A DNA stretch of 64,000 bases from Marinobacter litoralis. Its GTDB lineage: Bacteria > Pseudomonadota > Gammaproteobacteria > Pseudomonadales > Oleiphilaceae. The position numbers and the translations under genes are program-made. This document shows, piece after piece, positions 56,113 through 64,000 of the stretch (position 1 is the first letter of the stretch; each line of letters starts with the position of its first letter). The notes under the pieces are model-generated. The model did no database searches and was not told the origin of the DNA. It saw only the letters and a list, made by a program, of their open reading frames with translations. The DNA lies in assembly GCF_003336705.1 (NCBI RefSeq), contig NZ_QMDL01000002.1, positions 357,262-421,261 on the forward strand. Reading direction: 5' to 3'.

Positions 56113-56328
56113 TCAACTGTCAGAGATACGAAATCCGATTTTCAGCACCACCTGATAATGCCCCACCTTGCCATCCACGATATGGCCCCGGGTTTCCATC
56201 ACCTCAAACCACTCCATATTGCGAACGCTTTTTCCACATTCCCCAAGCGCATTTTCGATAGCATCTTCGATGCTTTTCTTCGAGGAACCGACGATTTCCA
56301 CTTTTTTGTAAACGTGGTGATTCGACAT
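56113..56328 (-). CDS. Dodecin
   Basis: 71-residue flavin-binding storage protein forming a hollow dodecamer. The family core is intact: HHVYKKVEIVGSSKKSIEDAI, NMEWFEVMETRGHI and GKVGHYQVVLKIGF. The ATG at 56326-56328 with AGGAGG 6 bases upstream is preferred to an earlier ATG. Confidence 0.95.
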   Translation of the reverse strand: MSNHHVYKKVEIVGSSKKSIEDAIENALGECGKSVRNMEWFEVMETRGHIVDGKVGHYQVVLKIGFRISDS

Positions 56329-56400
56329 AAACACCTCCTTCAACTTGCTCCGTTTACTTGAGCCTAGAAGACAAGAGGCGTACCAGCAAACCTCAGTTTC

Positions 56401-57132
56401 TCACTCAGGCTTGCGGGCGACGTAGACGGTGTTAAAGGATTCTCGGTTTTGGAAGGGGTTGAAGAAGCTGACAACGTGGCAGGCTACGTCTTCGAATACT
56501 TCGTTCAGAACAGCCATAAACTCATCGTCTTCACCTTCATTTGACCACATGGCAAAAACACCGCGCGGCTTAAGCTGCCTAGCCATGAGGCTAATATTTT
56601 CGGTGGTGTAGAAGCTGGCACTGGAGTCGTGCAGCAAGGCTCTCGGCGAGTGGTCGATGTCTAGCAGGATGGCATCAAATTGTTTTCCAGGCGCTTCGGG
56701 GTCGAAGCCTCCGGTGGCGGGGTCTTCCACGGCCATGTCGAAGAAGCTGCCGTGTACGTACCGATGGCGTGGGTCGTCGTTCTGTTCTTTGCCAAGGGGC
56801 ACAAGTTCTTGCTGGTGCCAGCCGATGACGGGCTTGAGGTATTCAACCACGAGCAGTTCGGAAACACGTTGGTGTTTGAGTGCGGCGACGGCTGTGTAGC
56901 CCAAACCAAGGCCACCAACAACCACGCTGAGGTTGTCACCTTCGGTTTCATTCAGGCCAATATCAGAGAGCGCAACCTCGGCGTCAACGAACATGCTGGA
57001 CATGAGAAATTCTTCGCCCAGCTTCACTTCGTAGATGTCCCGCTCACCCAACGCCGGTATCCTGCGGCGGCGCAGGGTGATTTCCCCGATCACCGAGGGT
57101 TGGCTGTCTATTTGTTCGAAAAGCAGTCCCAT
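56401..57132 (-). CDS. Spermidine-synthase-like methyltransferase-fold protein
   Basis: 243 residues. A short N-terminal beta part (FEQIDSQPSVIGEITLRRR) is followed by a SAM-fold domain with motif VVGGLGLGYTAVAAL, a VVEYLKP acidic-loop equivalent and a LLDIDHSPRALL segment. It resembles polyamine aminopropyltransferases but is shorter and lacks their usual aspartate motif, so the reaction is uncertain. It precedes element C on the minus strand. Confidence 0.75.
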   Translation of the reverse strand: MGLLFEQIDSQPSVIGEITLRRRRIPALGERDIYEVKLGEEFLMSSMFVDAEVALSDIGLNETEGDNLSVVVGGLGLGYTAVAALKHQRVSELLVVEYLKPVIGWHQQELVPLGKEQNDDPRHRYVHGSFFDMAVEDPATGGFDPEAPGKQFDAILLDIDHSPRALLHDSSASFYTTENISLMARQLKPRGVFAMWSNEGEDDEFMAVLNEVFEDVACHVVSFFNPFQNRESFNTVYVARKPE

Positions 57133-57207
57133 TTTTTGGCTCTTTTGTATTTTCTAGTTTTGCTTGGGAGTTTGCTGTCACTAGCCTTCGAGATAGTGCG
57201 GGTCGCC

Positions 57208-57310
57208 GGTGGGGGATCGCCTTCCAAAAACCGCTCCTTCGGCACGTCCCTGTGACGCTTCTGCTCCGCCATCCATGGCTGCGCACATTTTTGGAAGGCG
57301 ATCCCCCACC
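57208..57310. repeat. Intergenic palindromic element C
   Basis: Arms of 23 bases (57208-57230, 57288-57310) pair perfectly. The 57-base core carries CACG-TCCC-TGTG (57243-57254) and GCCATCCATGGC (57268-57279), with CTTCTGC between them and GCGCACA at the end. Core identical at 54 of 57 positions to the reverse complement of element D. It lies between two minus-strand genes. Confidence 0.85.
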
Positions 57311-57321
57311 AGCGCAGCGTT

Positions 57322-57891
57322 CTACTCCCCTATCCGTTTGCTTTCTTTTGTAGCTAAACAAGACTTGAGGAGGCTCTGTAATTTAGCCGCGCCTTCCCTG
57401 TTCATCACTTCAATATTTCGGTCGGGAATACCGTCTACATCGGGATAGTTATCAATCGCAGACTCCAGGCTCGCTTCACGTAACAAATGCAGCATAGGGT
57501 ACGGAGAACGGTTCGTGTAATTCTCTGCCGCATCGGCCTCGGTGTCGGCAAACTGGTAATCCGGGTGGAAACTGGCGATCTGGTAGATGCCTTCCAGTTC
57601 CAGATATTCCAACAACGCATCCGCGGTATCCAGAAACTCGTTGTAGGCATAAAAATCCTGCAACACACCCGGGTGAATCAACAATGTAGTTTCAACGTCC
57701 GGCTGATCTTCCAGCAGTTGAAGCTCTGCATGCAGCGCCTGCACAAGTTCGTCTTCGGTCTTGGCTTCCGTCACCACAAACCGAACCCGGTCTTTCACCA
57801 ACTCACGTTTTGCAAACGGGCAAAGGTTGTAACCAACCACAACGTCTTCAACCCATTTACGGGTGGCACCAATAATTTCAGTCTCGCTCAT
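57322..57891 (-). CDS. DUF1415 protein
   Basis: 189 residues from the ATG at 57889-57891. Family motif VVGYNLCPFAKRELVKDRVRF near the N-terminus, with a conserved Cys, then TTLLIHPGVLQDFYAYNEFLD and YPMLHLLREASLESAI. No domain of known chemistry; cytosolic. It lies between elements C and D, which are inverted copies of each other. Function unknown. Confidence 0.88.
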   Translation of the reverse strand: MSETEIIGATRKWVEDVVVGYNLCPFAKRELVKDRVRFVVTEAKTEDELVQALHAELQLLEDQPDVETTLLIHPGVLQDFYAYNEFLDTADALLEYLELEGIYQIASFHPDYQFADTEADAAENYTNRSPYPMLHLLREASLESAIDNYPDVDGIPDRNIEVMNREGAAKLQSLLKSCLATKESKRIGE

Positions 57892-57941
57892 ACGTTTTCC
57901 AATAGCATTCGAGAAAACATCAAGGCCACTCAACAGTATGA

Positions 57942-58056
57942 GCGGGTGTGTGGGGTGAGCCTGCCAAAAATGTGCGTAGCCATGGATGGCGAAGCAGAAG
58001 CGTCACATGGACGTGCCGAAGGAGCGGTTTTTGGCAGGCTCACCCCACATGCCCGC
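57942..58056. repeat. Intergenic palindromic element D
   Basis: Arms of 29 bases (57942-57970, 58028-58056) pair at 27 of 29 positions. The 57-base core, read on the minus strand, holds CACG-TCCA-TGTG and GCCATCCATGGC, in the same order as element C, in opposite orientation. It lies between two minus-strand genes. Confidence 0.85.
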
Positions 58057-58104
58057 CAACACCATAGTCTGGCATCGGAGAATAACTGGCTCCCAAGCTA
58101 AACC

Positions 58105-59691
58105 TCAGAGATACCCCTGACTCCGCAAGTAATCATCGTAACTACCACTGAAGTCCGTAATCCCATCCGGCTTCAACTCGATAATGCGAGTCGCCAAGGA
58201 AGAAACAAACTCCCGGTCGTGGCTCACGAAAATCAGCGTGCCCGGATAGTTCTCCAGCGCCAGGTTCAACGCCTCGATCGACTCCATATCCAAGTGGTTG
58301 GTGGGCTCATCCAACAGCATCACATTCGGCTTCTGCAGAATCAGCTTACCGAACAGCATCCGCCCCTGCTCACCACCGGACAACACCTTCACCGATTTAC
58401 CAATGTCATCACCCGAGAACAACATCCGACCCAACGTGCCGCGAACCAACTGCTCGCCGCCGGTGGTCCATTGCGCCATCCAGTCGGTCAGCGTGTCATC
58501 GCGGGCAAAGTCTGCGGTGTGGTCCTGCGCGAAGTAACTCACTTTCGCACTGTCGGTCCACTTCACTTCACCGGCATCCGGCTCGTAAGCTCCCGCCAAA
58601 CACTGCAACAACGTGGTTTTACCAATACCGTTCGGGCCGATGATGGCCACACGCTCGCCGGCTTCAATCTGCAAATCCAGATTTTCAAACAGTGGGCCTT
58701 CGTCAAAGCCTTTGGTCAGGCCTAGCAGCGTAACCGCCTGACGATGCAGTTTCTTTTCCTGCTCGAAGCGGATAAACGGACTGACTCGGCTGGAAGGCTT
58801 CACTTCTTCTAACTGAATCTTATCGATCTGCCTTGCCCGGGAAGTGGCCTGCTTGGCTTTCGATGCGTTGGCCGAGAAGCGGCTTACGAACTGCTGCAAT
58901 TCTGCGATCTGAGCCTTCTTCTTGGCGTTGTCTGCCATCATGCGCTCGCGAGCCTGTGTGGCGGCGGTCATGTATTCGTCGTAGTTGCCCGGGAACAAAC
59001 GCAGCTCACCGTAATCCAGATCGGCCATGTGCGTGCACACGCTGTTCAGGAAGTGACGGTCGTGGGAAATGATGATCATGGTGCTGCTACGCGCCACCAG
59101 AATGCTTTCCAACCAGCGGATGGTGTTGATGTCCAGGTGGTTAGTGGGCTCGTCCAGCAGCAGAACGTCTGGATCAGAGAACAGGGCTTGGGCCAATAGA
59201 ACCCGCAGTTTCCAACCCGGTGCCAGGGCGCTCATGGGGCCGAAATGCTGATCCAGAGGAATGTCGAGGCCCAACAGAAGCTCACCAGCGCGGGATTCCG
59301 CGGTGTAACCGTCCATTTCGGCGAATTCTACTTCCAGATCCGCCACGGCCATGCCGTCTTCTTCGCTCATTTCCGCTAAAGAATAAATGCGGTCACGTTC
59401 CTGCTTAACGCGCCAAAGCTCTTCATGGCCCATGATCACGGTGTCGATTACCGTGCAGTCTTCGTAAGCGAACTGATCCTGGCGCAGTTTACCCAGGCGT
59501 ACATTCGGCTCCAGCATCACCTGGCCGGCAGACGGCTCGAGGTCGCCGCCCAGAATTTTCATCAGGGTGGATTTACCGCAGCCGTTGGCGCCGATCAGGC
59601 CGTAACGGTTACCACTGCCGAATTTGGCAGATACGTTTTCAAACAGGGGCTTAGCCCCGAATTGCATGGTGATATTGGCAGTGGAAATCAA
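58105..59691 (-). CDS. ybiT: ABC-F family ATPase YbiT-like
   Basis: 528 residues with two ABC domains (Walker [10 protein letters not shown] and GPNGIGKTT, Walker [11 protein letters not shown] twice) and no membrane segments. ABC-F proteins act on the ribosome. The N-terminus [20 protein letters not shown] matches YbiT. The start is read as TTG because the family starts there; a weak AGGT lies upstream. It is the last gene before the minus-strand cluster around element D. Confidence 0.9.
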   Translation of the reverse strand: MISTANITMQFGAKPLFENVSAKFGSGNRYGLIGANGCGKSTLMKILGGDLEPSAGQVMLEPNVRLGKLRQDQFAYEDCTVIDTVIMGHEELWRVKQERDRIYSLAEMSEEDGMAVADLEVEFAEMDGYTAESRAGELLLGLDIPLDQHFGPMSALAPGWKLRVLLAQALFSDPDVLLLDEPTNHLDINTIRWLESILVARSSTMIIISHDRHFLNSVCTHMADLDYGELRLFPGNYDEYMTAATQARERMMADNAKKKAQIAELQQFVSRFSANASKAKQATSRARQIDKIQLEEVKPSSRVSPFIRFEQEKKLHRQAVTLLGLTKGFDEGPLFENLDLQIEAGERVAIIGPNGIGKTTLLQCLAGAYEPDAGEVKWTDSAKVSYFAQDHTADFARDDTLTDWMAQWTTGGEQLVRGTLGRMLFSGDDIGKSVKVLSGGEQGRMLFGKLILQKPNVMLLDEPTNHLDMESIEALNLALENYPGTLIFVSHDREFVSSLATRIIELKPDGITDFSGSYDDYLRSQGYL

Positions 59692-59874
59692 GAAAAGAAC
59701 CTATACACGTGAGGGCCAGCGCTGTGGCGGCAAAAGAAACGGCGCATTGTACAGGTTTGCAGCCAGGACTGTGAGGCCGAAGAAACACGCATAAAAAGCA
59801 CTTGCCTCGGGCGGGCGGTACGGGCAGCATTCACCTTCTGGACATTCCACCCATCCGACAACAGGATATTGATC

Positions 59875-60153
59875 ATGGCACAAGCAACTGCACGCCACAT
59901 TCTGGTAGACAGCGAAGCAAAATGTGAAGAACTGAAAAAAGCCATCGAAGGCGGTCAGGATTTCGCAGAAGTCGCCAAGCAGCACTCCTCTTGCCCATCA
60001 GGCCGCAACGGCGGCGACCTGGGTTCGTTCGGCCCGGGCCAGATGGTTCCCGAGTTTGACAAGGCTGTATTCACCGGCGAAGTGAACACCGTTCTTGGTC
60101 CTATCCAGACCCAGTTCGGCTATCACCTGCTGGAAGTGACTTCCCGCAGCTAA
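59875..60153 (+). CDS. ppiC: Parvulin-type peptidyl-prolyl isomerase (PpiC)
   Basis: 92 residues, the single-domain cytosolic parvulin. Family core: ARHILVDSEAKCEELKKAI, QHSSCPSGRNGGDLGSFGPGQMVPEFDKAVF, FGYHLLEV. ATG with AGGA 8 bases upstream, preferred to TTG two codons earlier. Confidence 0.95.
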   Translation: MAQATARHILVDSEAKCEELKKAIEGGQDFAEVAKQHSSCPSGRNGGDLGSFGPGQMVPEFDKAVFTGEVNTVLGPIQTQFGYHLLEVTSRS

Positions 60154-60198
60154 TGGCTGTTGGTCTGCCTGTGCGATCACGTCACAGGCAGACTCCCC

Positions 60199-61029
60199 TC
60201 ACTGAGCGTTTTCTTTCCCGAGGTTCCTGAATCGTGCCAGCTGGTTGCCAATGTTTTCAATCGGCTCCGTCACCGCCTGCTGAACACTCTCTGCAACCAC
60301 CTTGGTGAACTGCTGACCGGCATCACTTTCCAGAAACTCCAGATACATCTCCATCTCGTTCGGAGTGATCTTCTCGTAGGTATACAAATAGCTGTCGTAA
60401 ACTTGCTGCCCCACCACACCCTTCAAGGCCGGGCGCTGCGCCTCGAGTTGCTTGCGCATATCGTCCGGGTTCGCGGGTTCACCACTTAAAGCCGCCATCG
60501 CCGAAGACAATCCCAGCTGAAGCGCAATCGCGGTATCAACTGCACTTTCGGTGGCACGGGAAGCGCGATCAAAACGGGCGAACCGTTTTTCCCGATCAGT
60601 GCCCTTACTGGCTTTATTCAACTCCGGGGCTTTCTTACGTATTTGCGGCCAGATGGCAGGCGCCGAGGCTGCCACTTCGGCACGTGCGATTTTTTTCGCA
60701 ACCGGTTTTTGATACCAATCGTGCACCTGTTGCAGCTGCTCATCGGTTAACGAAGCTTCAAGGTTCGAGGCTACTTTTCGCTTGATCTCTTCCGGGCGAA
60801 AACTGTTCTGCACCACATACGCGATGGTGTCGGCCACCATCGGTGGAACCTGCGCTCGTTGCTTGAGGCCATCCCGAATTCCCTGCCCCATCATCGCCGG
60901 GTACTGCACTAAAATGTCATCCACGGGCGAAGCTTCCAATACCTGTTGGGCACTCGGTGCTGCCTGCGCCAAGCTGCTTACAAGCAGTCCGGCGATCAAA
61001 AGAGGTTTCATTAGGGCGTTCAAGGTCAT
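60199..61029 (-). CDS. DUF2059-type periplasmic protein
   Basis: 276 residues with a signal peptide (cleavage near AQA-APSA), helix-rich, with a DUF2059-like segment near the C-terminus (ITPNEMEMYLEFLESDAGQQF). No catalytic motif. A further ATG six codons later is possible, but the first has AGGA 10 bases upstream. Function unknown. Confidence 0.75.
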   Translation of the reverse strand: MTLNALMKPLLIAGLLVSSLAQAAPSAQQVLEASPVDDILVQYPAMMGQGIRDGLKQRAQVPPMVADTIAYVVQNSFRPEEIKRKVASNLEASLTDEQLQQVHDWYQKPVAKKIARAEVAASAPAIWPQIRKKAPELNKASKGTDREKRFARFDRASRATESAVDTAIALQLGLSSAMAALSGEPANPDDMRKQLEAQRPALKGVVGQQVYDSYLYTYEKITPNEMEMYLEFLESDAGQQFTKVVAESVQQAVTEPIENIGNQLARFRNLGKENAQ

Positions 61030-61191
61030 GTCACTCTTATCCTGTTACGGGAACAGCGCTGTTTATGACACGCAGGCCGCCTCTTCAGCAAGCATACAAC
61101 GCTGCTGAAGATGACGATTTGGTAGGAATGCTTCCGTGCAAGTGCGAAAATCGTTGAGATATCCGGCACAAGCACGTTAATACAAACGTAT

Positions 61192-62091
61192 TCAGAGAGT
61201 GTTGCTGAATTCGATGGCTGGACCTAAAGCCTTAAGCCGCTCCACCAGAAACTCCATCGCGATCCTAACCCGGGCCATTTGCTGGGTATCCTGGTTAACG
61301 TGCAGCCAAAGATCGACACTTTCCCCTTCCAAAGGATCAGAAAGTCTCCGTAACTCCTTCGCGGCCTCTCCCAGGTAACAGGGCAAAACCGCCAGCCCGG
61401 CCCCTGCCCGCGCCAACGCATGCATCGATTGCAGGCTATTGCAGCGAATAACGGAGTTTACGTTCTTGAGATGCTTCCGGTACCACTTTCCTGTTGCCAG
61501 ATGGCTAAAGGACTCGTCCGGGATCAGCCAGGTACAGGCCTCCGGATGATTCTCTATATCCATTTTGCGATTTCGTCGGCAGTAGTTGGTCGATCCGTAT
61601 ACCGCGGAATCAATCGCCGCGATACGTTCACCTTCCAGCGTGGCCTGTGGCTTGTTCTCCGGGCGCAGGGTCAGATCTGCTTCGCGGTGGCTCAGGTTTG
61701 ACACGTCATTATCGGTCAGTACTTCCAGCTCAATCTCCGGGTACTCCCGCACCAGCGCGGCCAAAACCGGGCTTAGCAATTCATACATCACCGCATCCTC
61801 TGCGGCGATTCGAACTTTACCGACCGGAGCACCGTCCTGCCCAACCAGCTTGCGCTCCAGGTTTTCCATGTCTACCGCCAGCCTTTCAGCCTCTCGATAG
61901 GCCATTTCACCGGTGGCGGTAAGCTGTAATCCATCGCGGTTGCGATCAAAAAACTGCACACCCAACGACTCTTCCATCTGATCAAGTCGTCTTAAAACAG
62001 TGGTTTGGTGTACACCCAGTATTTCACCGGCTTTTGCGAAGGTTCCAGCTATTGCCAGAGCCCGTATATATCGAAGATAATCCCAGTCCAT
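61192..62091 (-). CDS. LysR-family transcription regulator
   Basis: 299 residues from the ATG at 62089-62091 (a GTG two codons earlier is possible). Winged helix-turn-helix YIRALAIAGTFAKAGEILGVHQTTVLRRLDQMEES at the N-terminus, then a substrate-binding domain. It is divergent from the small gene at 62210 across 118 bases that contain a LysR-box-like inverted repeat, which suggests control of that gene and itself. Ligand unknown. Confidence 0.92.
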   Translation of the reverse strand: MDWDYLRYIRALAIAGTFAKAGEILGVHQTTVLRRLDQMEESLGVQFFDRNRDGLQLTATGEMAYREAERLAVDMENLERKLVGQDGAPVGKVRIAAEDAVMYELLSPVLAALVREYPEIELEVLTDNDVSNLSHREADLTLRPENKPQATLEGERIAAIDSAVYGSTNYCRRNRKMDIENHPEACTWLIPDESFSHLATGKWYRKHLKNVNSVIRCNSLQSMHALARAGAGLAVLPCYLGEAAKELRRLSDPLEGESVDLWLHVNQDTQQMARVRIAMEFLVERLKALGPAIEFSNTL

Positions 62092-62102
62092 AGTCACTGC
62101 AC

Positions 62103-62146
62103 ATTTGCAACATGAGTACGAAGTTTAACGTATTCAAACTGCAAAT
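62103..62146. promoter_or_regulatory. LysR-type inverted repeats
   Basis: AGTTT-N9-AAACT (62122-62140) satisfies T-N11-A. Outer ATTTGCA (62103-62109) and TGCAAAT (62140-62146) add a second inverted repeat. Position between LysR gene and the divergent small gene fits the regulator's own site. Confidence 0.55.
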
Positions 62147-62209
62147 AAGAACCTCTAGAATGATTTATAACCTAACAAACCCAGCCACCCTAACAAGGAG
62201 GAAGGCATC

Positions 62210-62404
62210 ATGATTCATCAGCGTAACGTGAGCGTTCGCCCACAGCCATCCGGCATCCTCCACAATGGAGTGGAGATGCGCCGGGAGTATACCCGCGCTG
62301 CCGTTAAACAGGGGCTACAATTTTTAAGCCGCAAGCTGCGCAAAGCGAATCGCCAAGCCGTAGCTGCTGTACAAGATCTGCCTCAGGCTCAAGGCGGCGT
62401 ATAA
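62210..62404 (+). CDS. Small basic hypothetical protein (64 residues)
   Basis: Unrecognised. A basic helix (RREYTRAAVKQGLQFLSRKLRKANRQ) follows a short N-terminal part. A very strong AAGGAGG site lies 8-10 bases upstream of the ATG and a perfect terminator follows, so this is a genuine short transcript. Divergent from the LysR gene. Confidence 0.7.
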   Translation: MIHQRNVSVRPQPSGILHNGVEMRREYTRAAVKQGLQFLSRKLRKANRQAVAAVQDLPQAQGGV

Positions 62405-62423
62405 ACACCCGTTTTGATTCCAA

Positions 62424-62457
62424 AAAAAAACCGGCATGACAACATGCCGGTTTTTTT
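62424..62457. terminator. Rho-independent terminator
   Basis: A 15-bp perfect stem (AAAAAAACCGGCATG/CATGCCGGTTTTTTT) with a 4-base loop ACAA, between the small gene and the convergent acyl-CoA synthetase. Confidence 0.9.
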
Positions 62458-62473
62458 GTGCCGTTCAATTAGC

Positions 62474-64000
62474 TCAGAACTCCCAAACCACCCTTCTGTT
62501 TTCGGCAAACCAAGCGTCCATCTTCTGGTGGTAAAACTCTTCGATCACATTGCGCTTGATCTTCATGGTGGGCGTTAGCATACCGTTTTCCATGCTCCAC
62601 GGGTCTTTGACCACCACCAGGAATGCCACCTTCTCATGAGGCTCACAGGCAGCGTTTACGTCCTCCAGTTCTTGCGCCAACTCTTGCTCTAAAGCATTTC
62701 GGTCCATACCTGAATCCAACGCGGCACGAGCCTCCTCCGACAACAGCAGCATCAAGCAAGGCTGAGGCTGATTAGCTCCTGCCACACATACAACTTCGGC
62801 CATCGGGTGATTAAAACGATTTTCGATTGGTACGGGCACCACGTACTTTCCTTTGGAGGTCTTGAACAGATCCTTCACCCGCCCGGTAATCCGCAGGTAG
62901 CCCTGTGCGTCGATCTCACCCATATCGCCAGTTCTCAGGAAGCCATCACTGGTCACATCCTCTTTGGTCTTCTCCTCGTTCTTGTAGTAGCCGAGCATTT
63001 GCCCCGGACTTCTGACTTCAATCTCGCCGCCCTCGCCAATCCGGTGTTCGACACCGGGGTTGGGGACCCCCACACAGCCAACTTTAGCCTGCCCCGGTCG
63101 ATTGGCATGGGAATAACCGAAATTCTCGGACATGCCATACAGTTCGAGTAACTCAAGCCCGAGATTTCGATACCAGTTGATGATTTCGGCGGACAAAGGC
63201 GCAGCGCCGGTGAGAGCGACCCGACAATGATCTAGCCCCAATTGCTTCAACACCTTCTTTTTAACCAGTCCACCCAGAACGGGAATGTTAAACAGCACTT
63301 TCTGTTTTTTGAGCGGAAGCTTGGCCGTTACGCCAAGGTAAAACTTCATCCACAGACGAGGCACCGAGAAAAACATGGTTGGCCTCGCCCGCTGCAAATC
63401 TTCCTGAAAGGTATCCAGCGAGTTGGCAAAGTAAACATGGAAACCGTAATACAACGATTGCGTTTCTACGGCTGCTCGTTCAGCCACATGCGCCAGCGGC
63501 AGATATGACAACATCCGGTCGGCTGGTGTCACCTGAAACAGCTGCTGAAGACCGTCTGCAACAGAAATCATGGTTCGGAAGCTGTGCATCACTCCTTTAG
63601 GGCGACCTGTACTTCCGGATGTATATACGATCGTTGCCAGATCATCCGGGGCTGGCAATCGTGGTTTGGCTGGCGCGTGTTGTGCCACCAGATCAATCCA
63701 CTTCGGGGTGTCGTCACGGGGGGAAAGCGGTAACGAAATAATGGGCAAATCCTGCGGAATATGATGCTTGATATCGTTCCAACCATCAGCTTTGCCATCC
63801 AGTTTGCCCAGGAACAACAATTTTGCGTCGCTGTGGTCCAATACGTAGGCGGCGGTATCACCGTTAAGCGTGGGGTACAAAGGCACACTCACGTGGCCTG
63901 CTGACCAGATCGCAAGGTCAGCCAAAATCCAATGGGCACTGTTTTTACCCAAAATTACGATCTTGCTTCGCTCGGGAAGGTCCAGGCTGTTCAGGTACGC
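62474..64000 (-). CDS. Long-chain acyl-CoA synthetase (5' end outside window)
   Basis: AMP-binding enzyme; about 508 residues visible, the N-terminus lies beyond the right edge. The frame stays open through the last base; a TTG at 63950-63952 is an internal leucine. P-loop TSGSTGRPKG, ELYGMSENFG, GDMGEID and KGKYVVPVPIENR are all present. The 'FACL' type with the large insertion expected of long-chain ligases. Probably activates fatty acids for beta-oxidation or lipid synthesis. Confidence 0.93.
   Translation of the reverse strand, partial: AYLNSLDLPERSKIVILGKNSAHWILADLAIWSAGHVSVPLYPTLNGDTAAYVLDHSDAKLLFLGKLDGKADGWNDIKHHIPQDLPIISLPLSPRDDTPKWIDLVAQHAPAKPRLPAPDDLATIVYTSGSTGRPKGVMHSFRTMISVADGLQQLFQVTPADRMLSYLPLAHVAERAAVETQSLYYGFHVYFANSLDTFQEDLQRARPTMFFSVPRLWMKFYLGVTAKLPLKKQKVLFNIPVLGGLVKKKVLKQLGLDHCRVALTGAAPLSAEIINWYRNLGLELLELYGMSENFGYSHANRPGQAKVGCVGVPNPGVEHRIGEGGEIEVRSPGQMLGYYKNEEKTKEDVTSDGFLRTGDMGEIDAQGYLRITGRVKDLFKTSKGKYVVPVPIENRFNHPMAEVVCVAGANQPQPCLMLLLSEEARAALDSGMDRNALEQELAQELEDVNAACEPHEKVAFLVVVKDPWSMENGMLTPTMKIKRNVIEEFYHQKMDAWFAENRRVVWEF

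Noticed and set aside
57487..58101. Plus-strand open frame through elements D and DUF1415
   Set aside because: It is antisense to DUF1415 and its C-terminal part is translated palindrome; no ribosome site.

Overview
The window reads as a contiguous chromosomal segment of a marine, hydrocarbon-using gammaproteobacterium, most like Marinobacter. This rests on gene content: an AlkB alkane hydroxylase next to fatty-acid activation and beta-oxidation genes, a group-2 (fused A+B) Mrp Na+/H+ antiporter, a Na+-coupled NSS transporter, RlmJ, YbiT and CpxRA-like modules. No rRNA, tRNA, CRISPR, prophage or insertion sequence was seen. Both ends cut a gene: serA at the left, and an acyl-CoA synthetase at the right.

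Layout. 1-4.9 kb: serA end, a secreted subtilisin, an OmpA/glycine-zipper lipoprotein and two alpha/beta hydrolases. 4.9-9.6 kb: a minus-strand operon of histidine kinase, sigma-54 response regulator, EamA transporter and GIY-YIG protein, divergent from a DUF4168 periplasmic protein that has a near-consensus sigma-54 promoter and an upstream inverted repeat. 9.6-12.5 kb: MscS channel, a protein that looks like a degenerate P-loop ATPase, and rlmJ. 12.6-18.9 kb: an imelysin / dihaem oxidoreductase / imelysin / DUF1513 operon (probable iron-linked periplasmic system), then an MFS transporter. 19-24.9 kb: a thrombospondin-type-3 lipoprotein paired with an OprF-like porin, a small membrane protein, a PhoX phosphatase and an acidic lipoprotein. 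25.4-33.1 kb: alkB, crotonase, acyl-CoA dehydrogenase, a GlxA-type AraC regulator and fadH. 33.2-41 kb: a possible leader with attenuator, mrpA(B)CDEFG and an AlkK-like acyl-CoA ligase. 41-49.6 kb: dadA, yciH, DUF4136 lipoprotein, yigZ, a CpxRA-like pair divergent from a Spy/CpxP-like protein, a GNAT-like protein and azlCD. 49.7-56 kb: indolepyruvate ferredoxin oxidoreductase, leucine dehydrogenase and an NSS symporter behind a LiuR-like operator. 56-64 kb: dodecin, a spermidine-synthase-like protein, DUF1415, ABC-F ATPase, parvulin, DUF2059, a LysR regulator with a divergent small gene, and the truncated acyl-CoA synthetase.

How the genes fit together. Much of the segment serves lipid and hydrocarbon use (alkB, acyl-CoA ligases, acyl-CoA dehydrogenase, crotonase, fadH, esterases), amino-acid turnover (leucine dehydrogenase, indolepyruvate oxidoreductase, dadA, azlCD), Na+ homeostasis (Mrp, NSS) and envelope sensing (two two-component systems, OmpA-type proteins).

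The most unusual signal is a family of four intergenic palindromic elements (A 27534-27649, B 29576-29683, C 57208-57310, D 57942-58056). Each has long self-complementary outer arms that differ between copies, enclosing a 52-57 base core that always contains two small hairpins. The cores of C and D are identical at 54 of 57 positions while their arms are unrelated, and these two copies flank the DUF1415 gene in inverted orientation.
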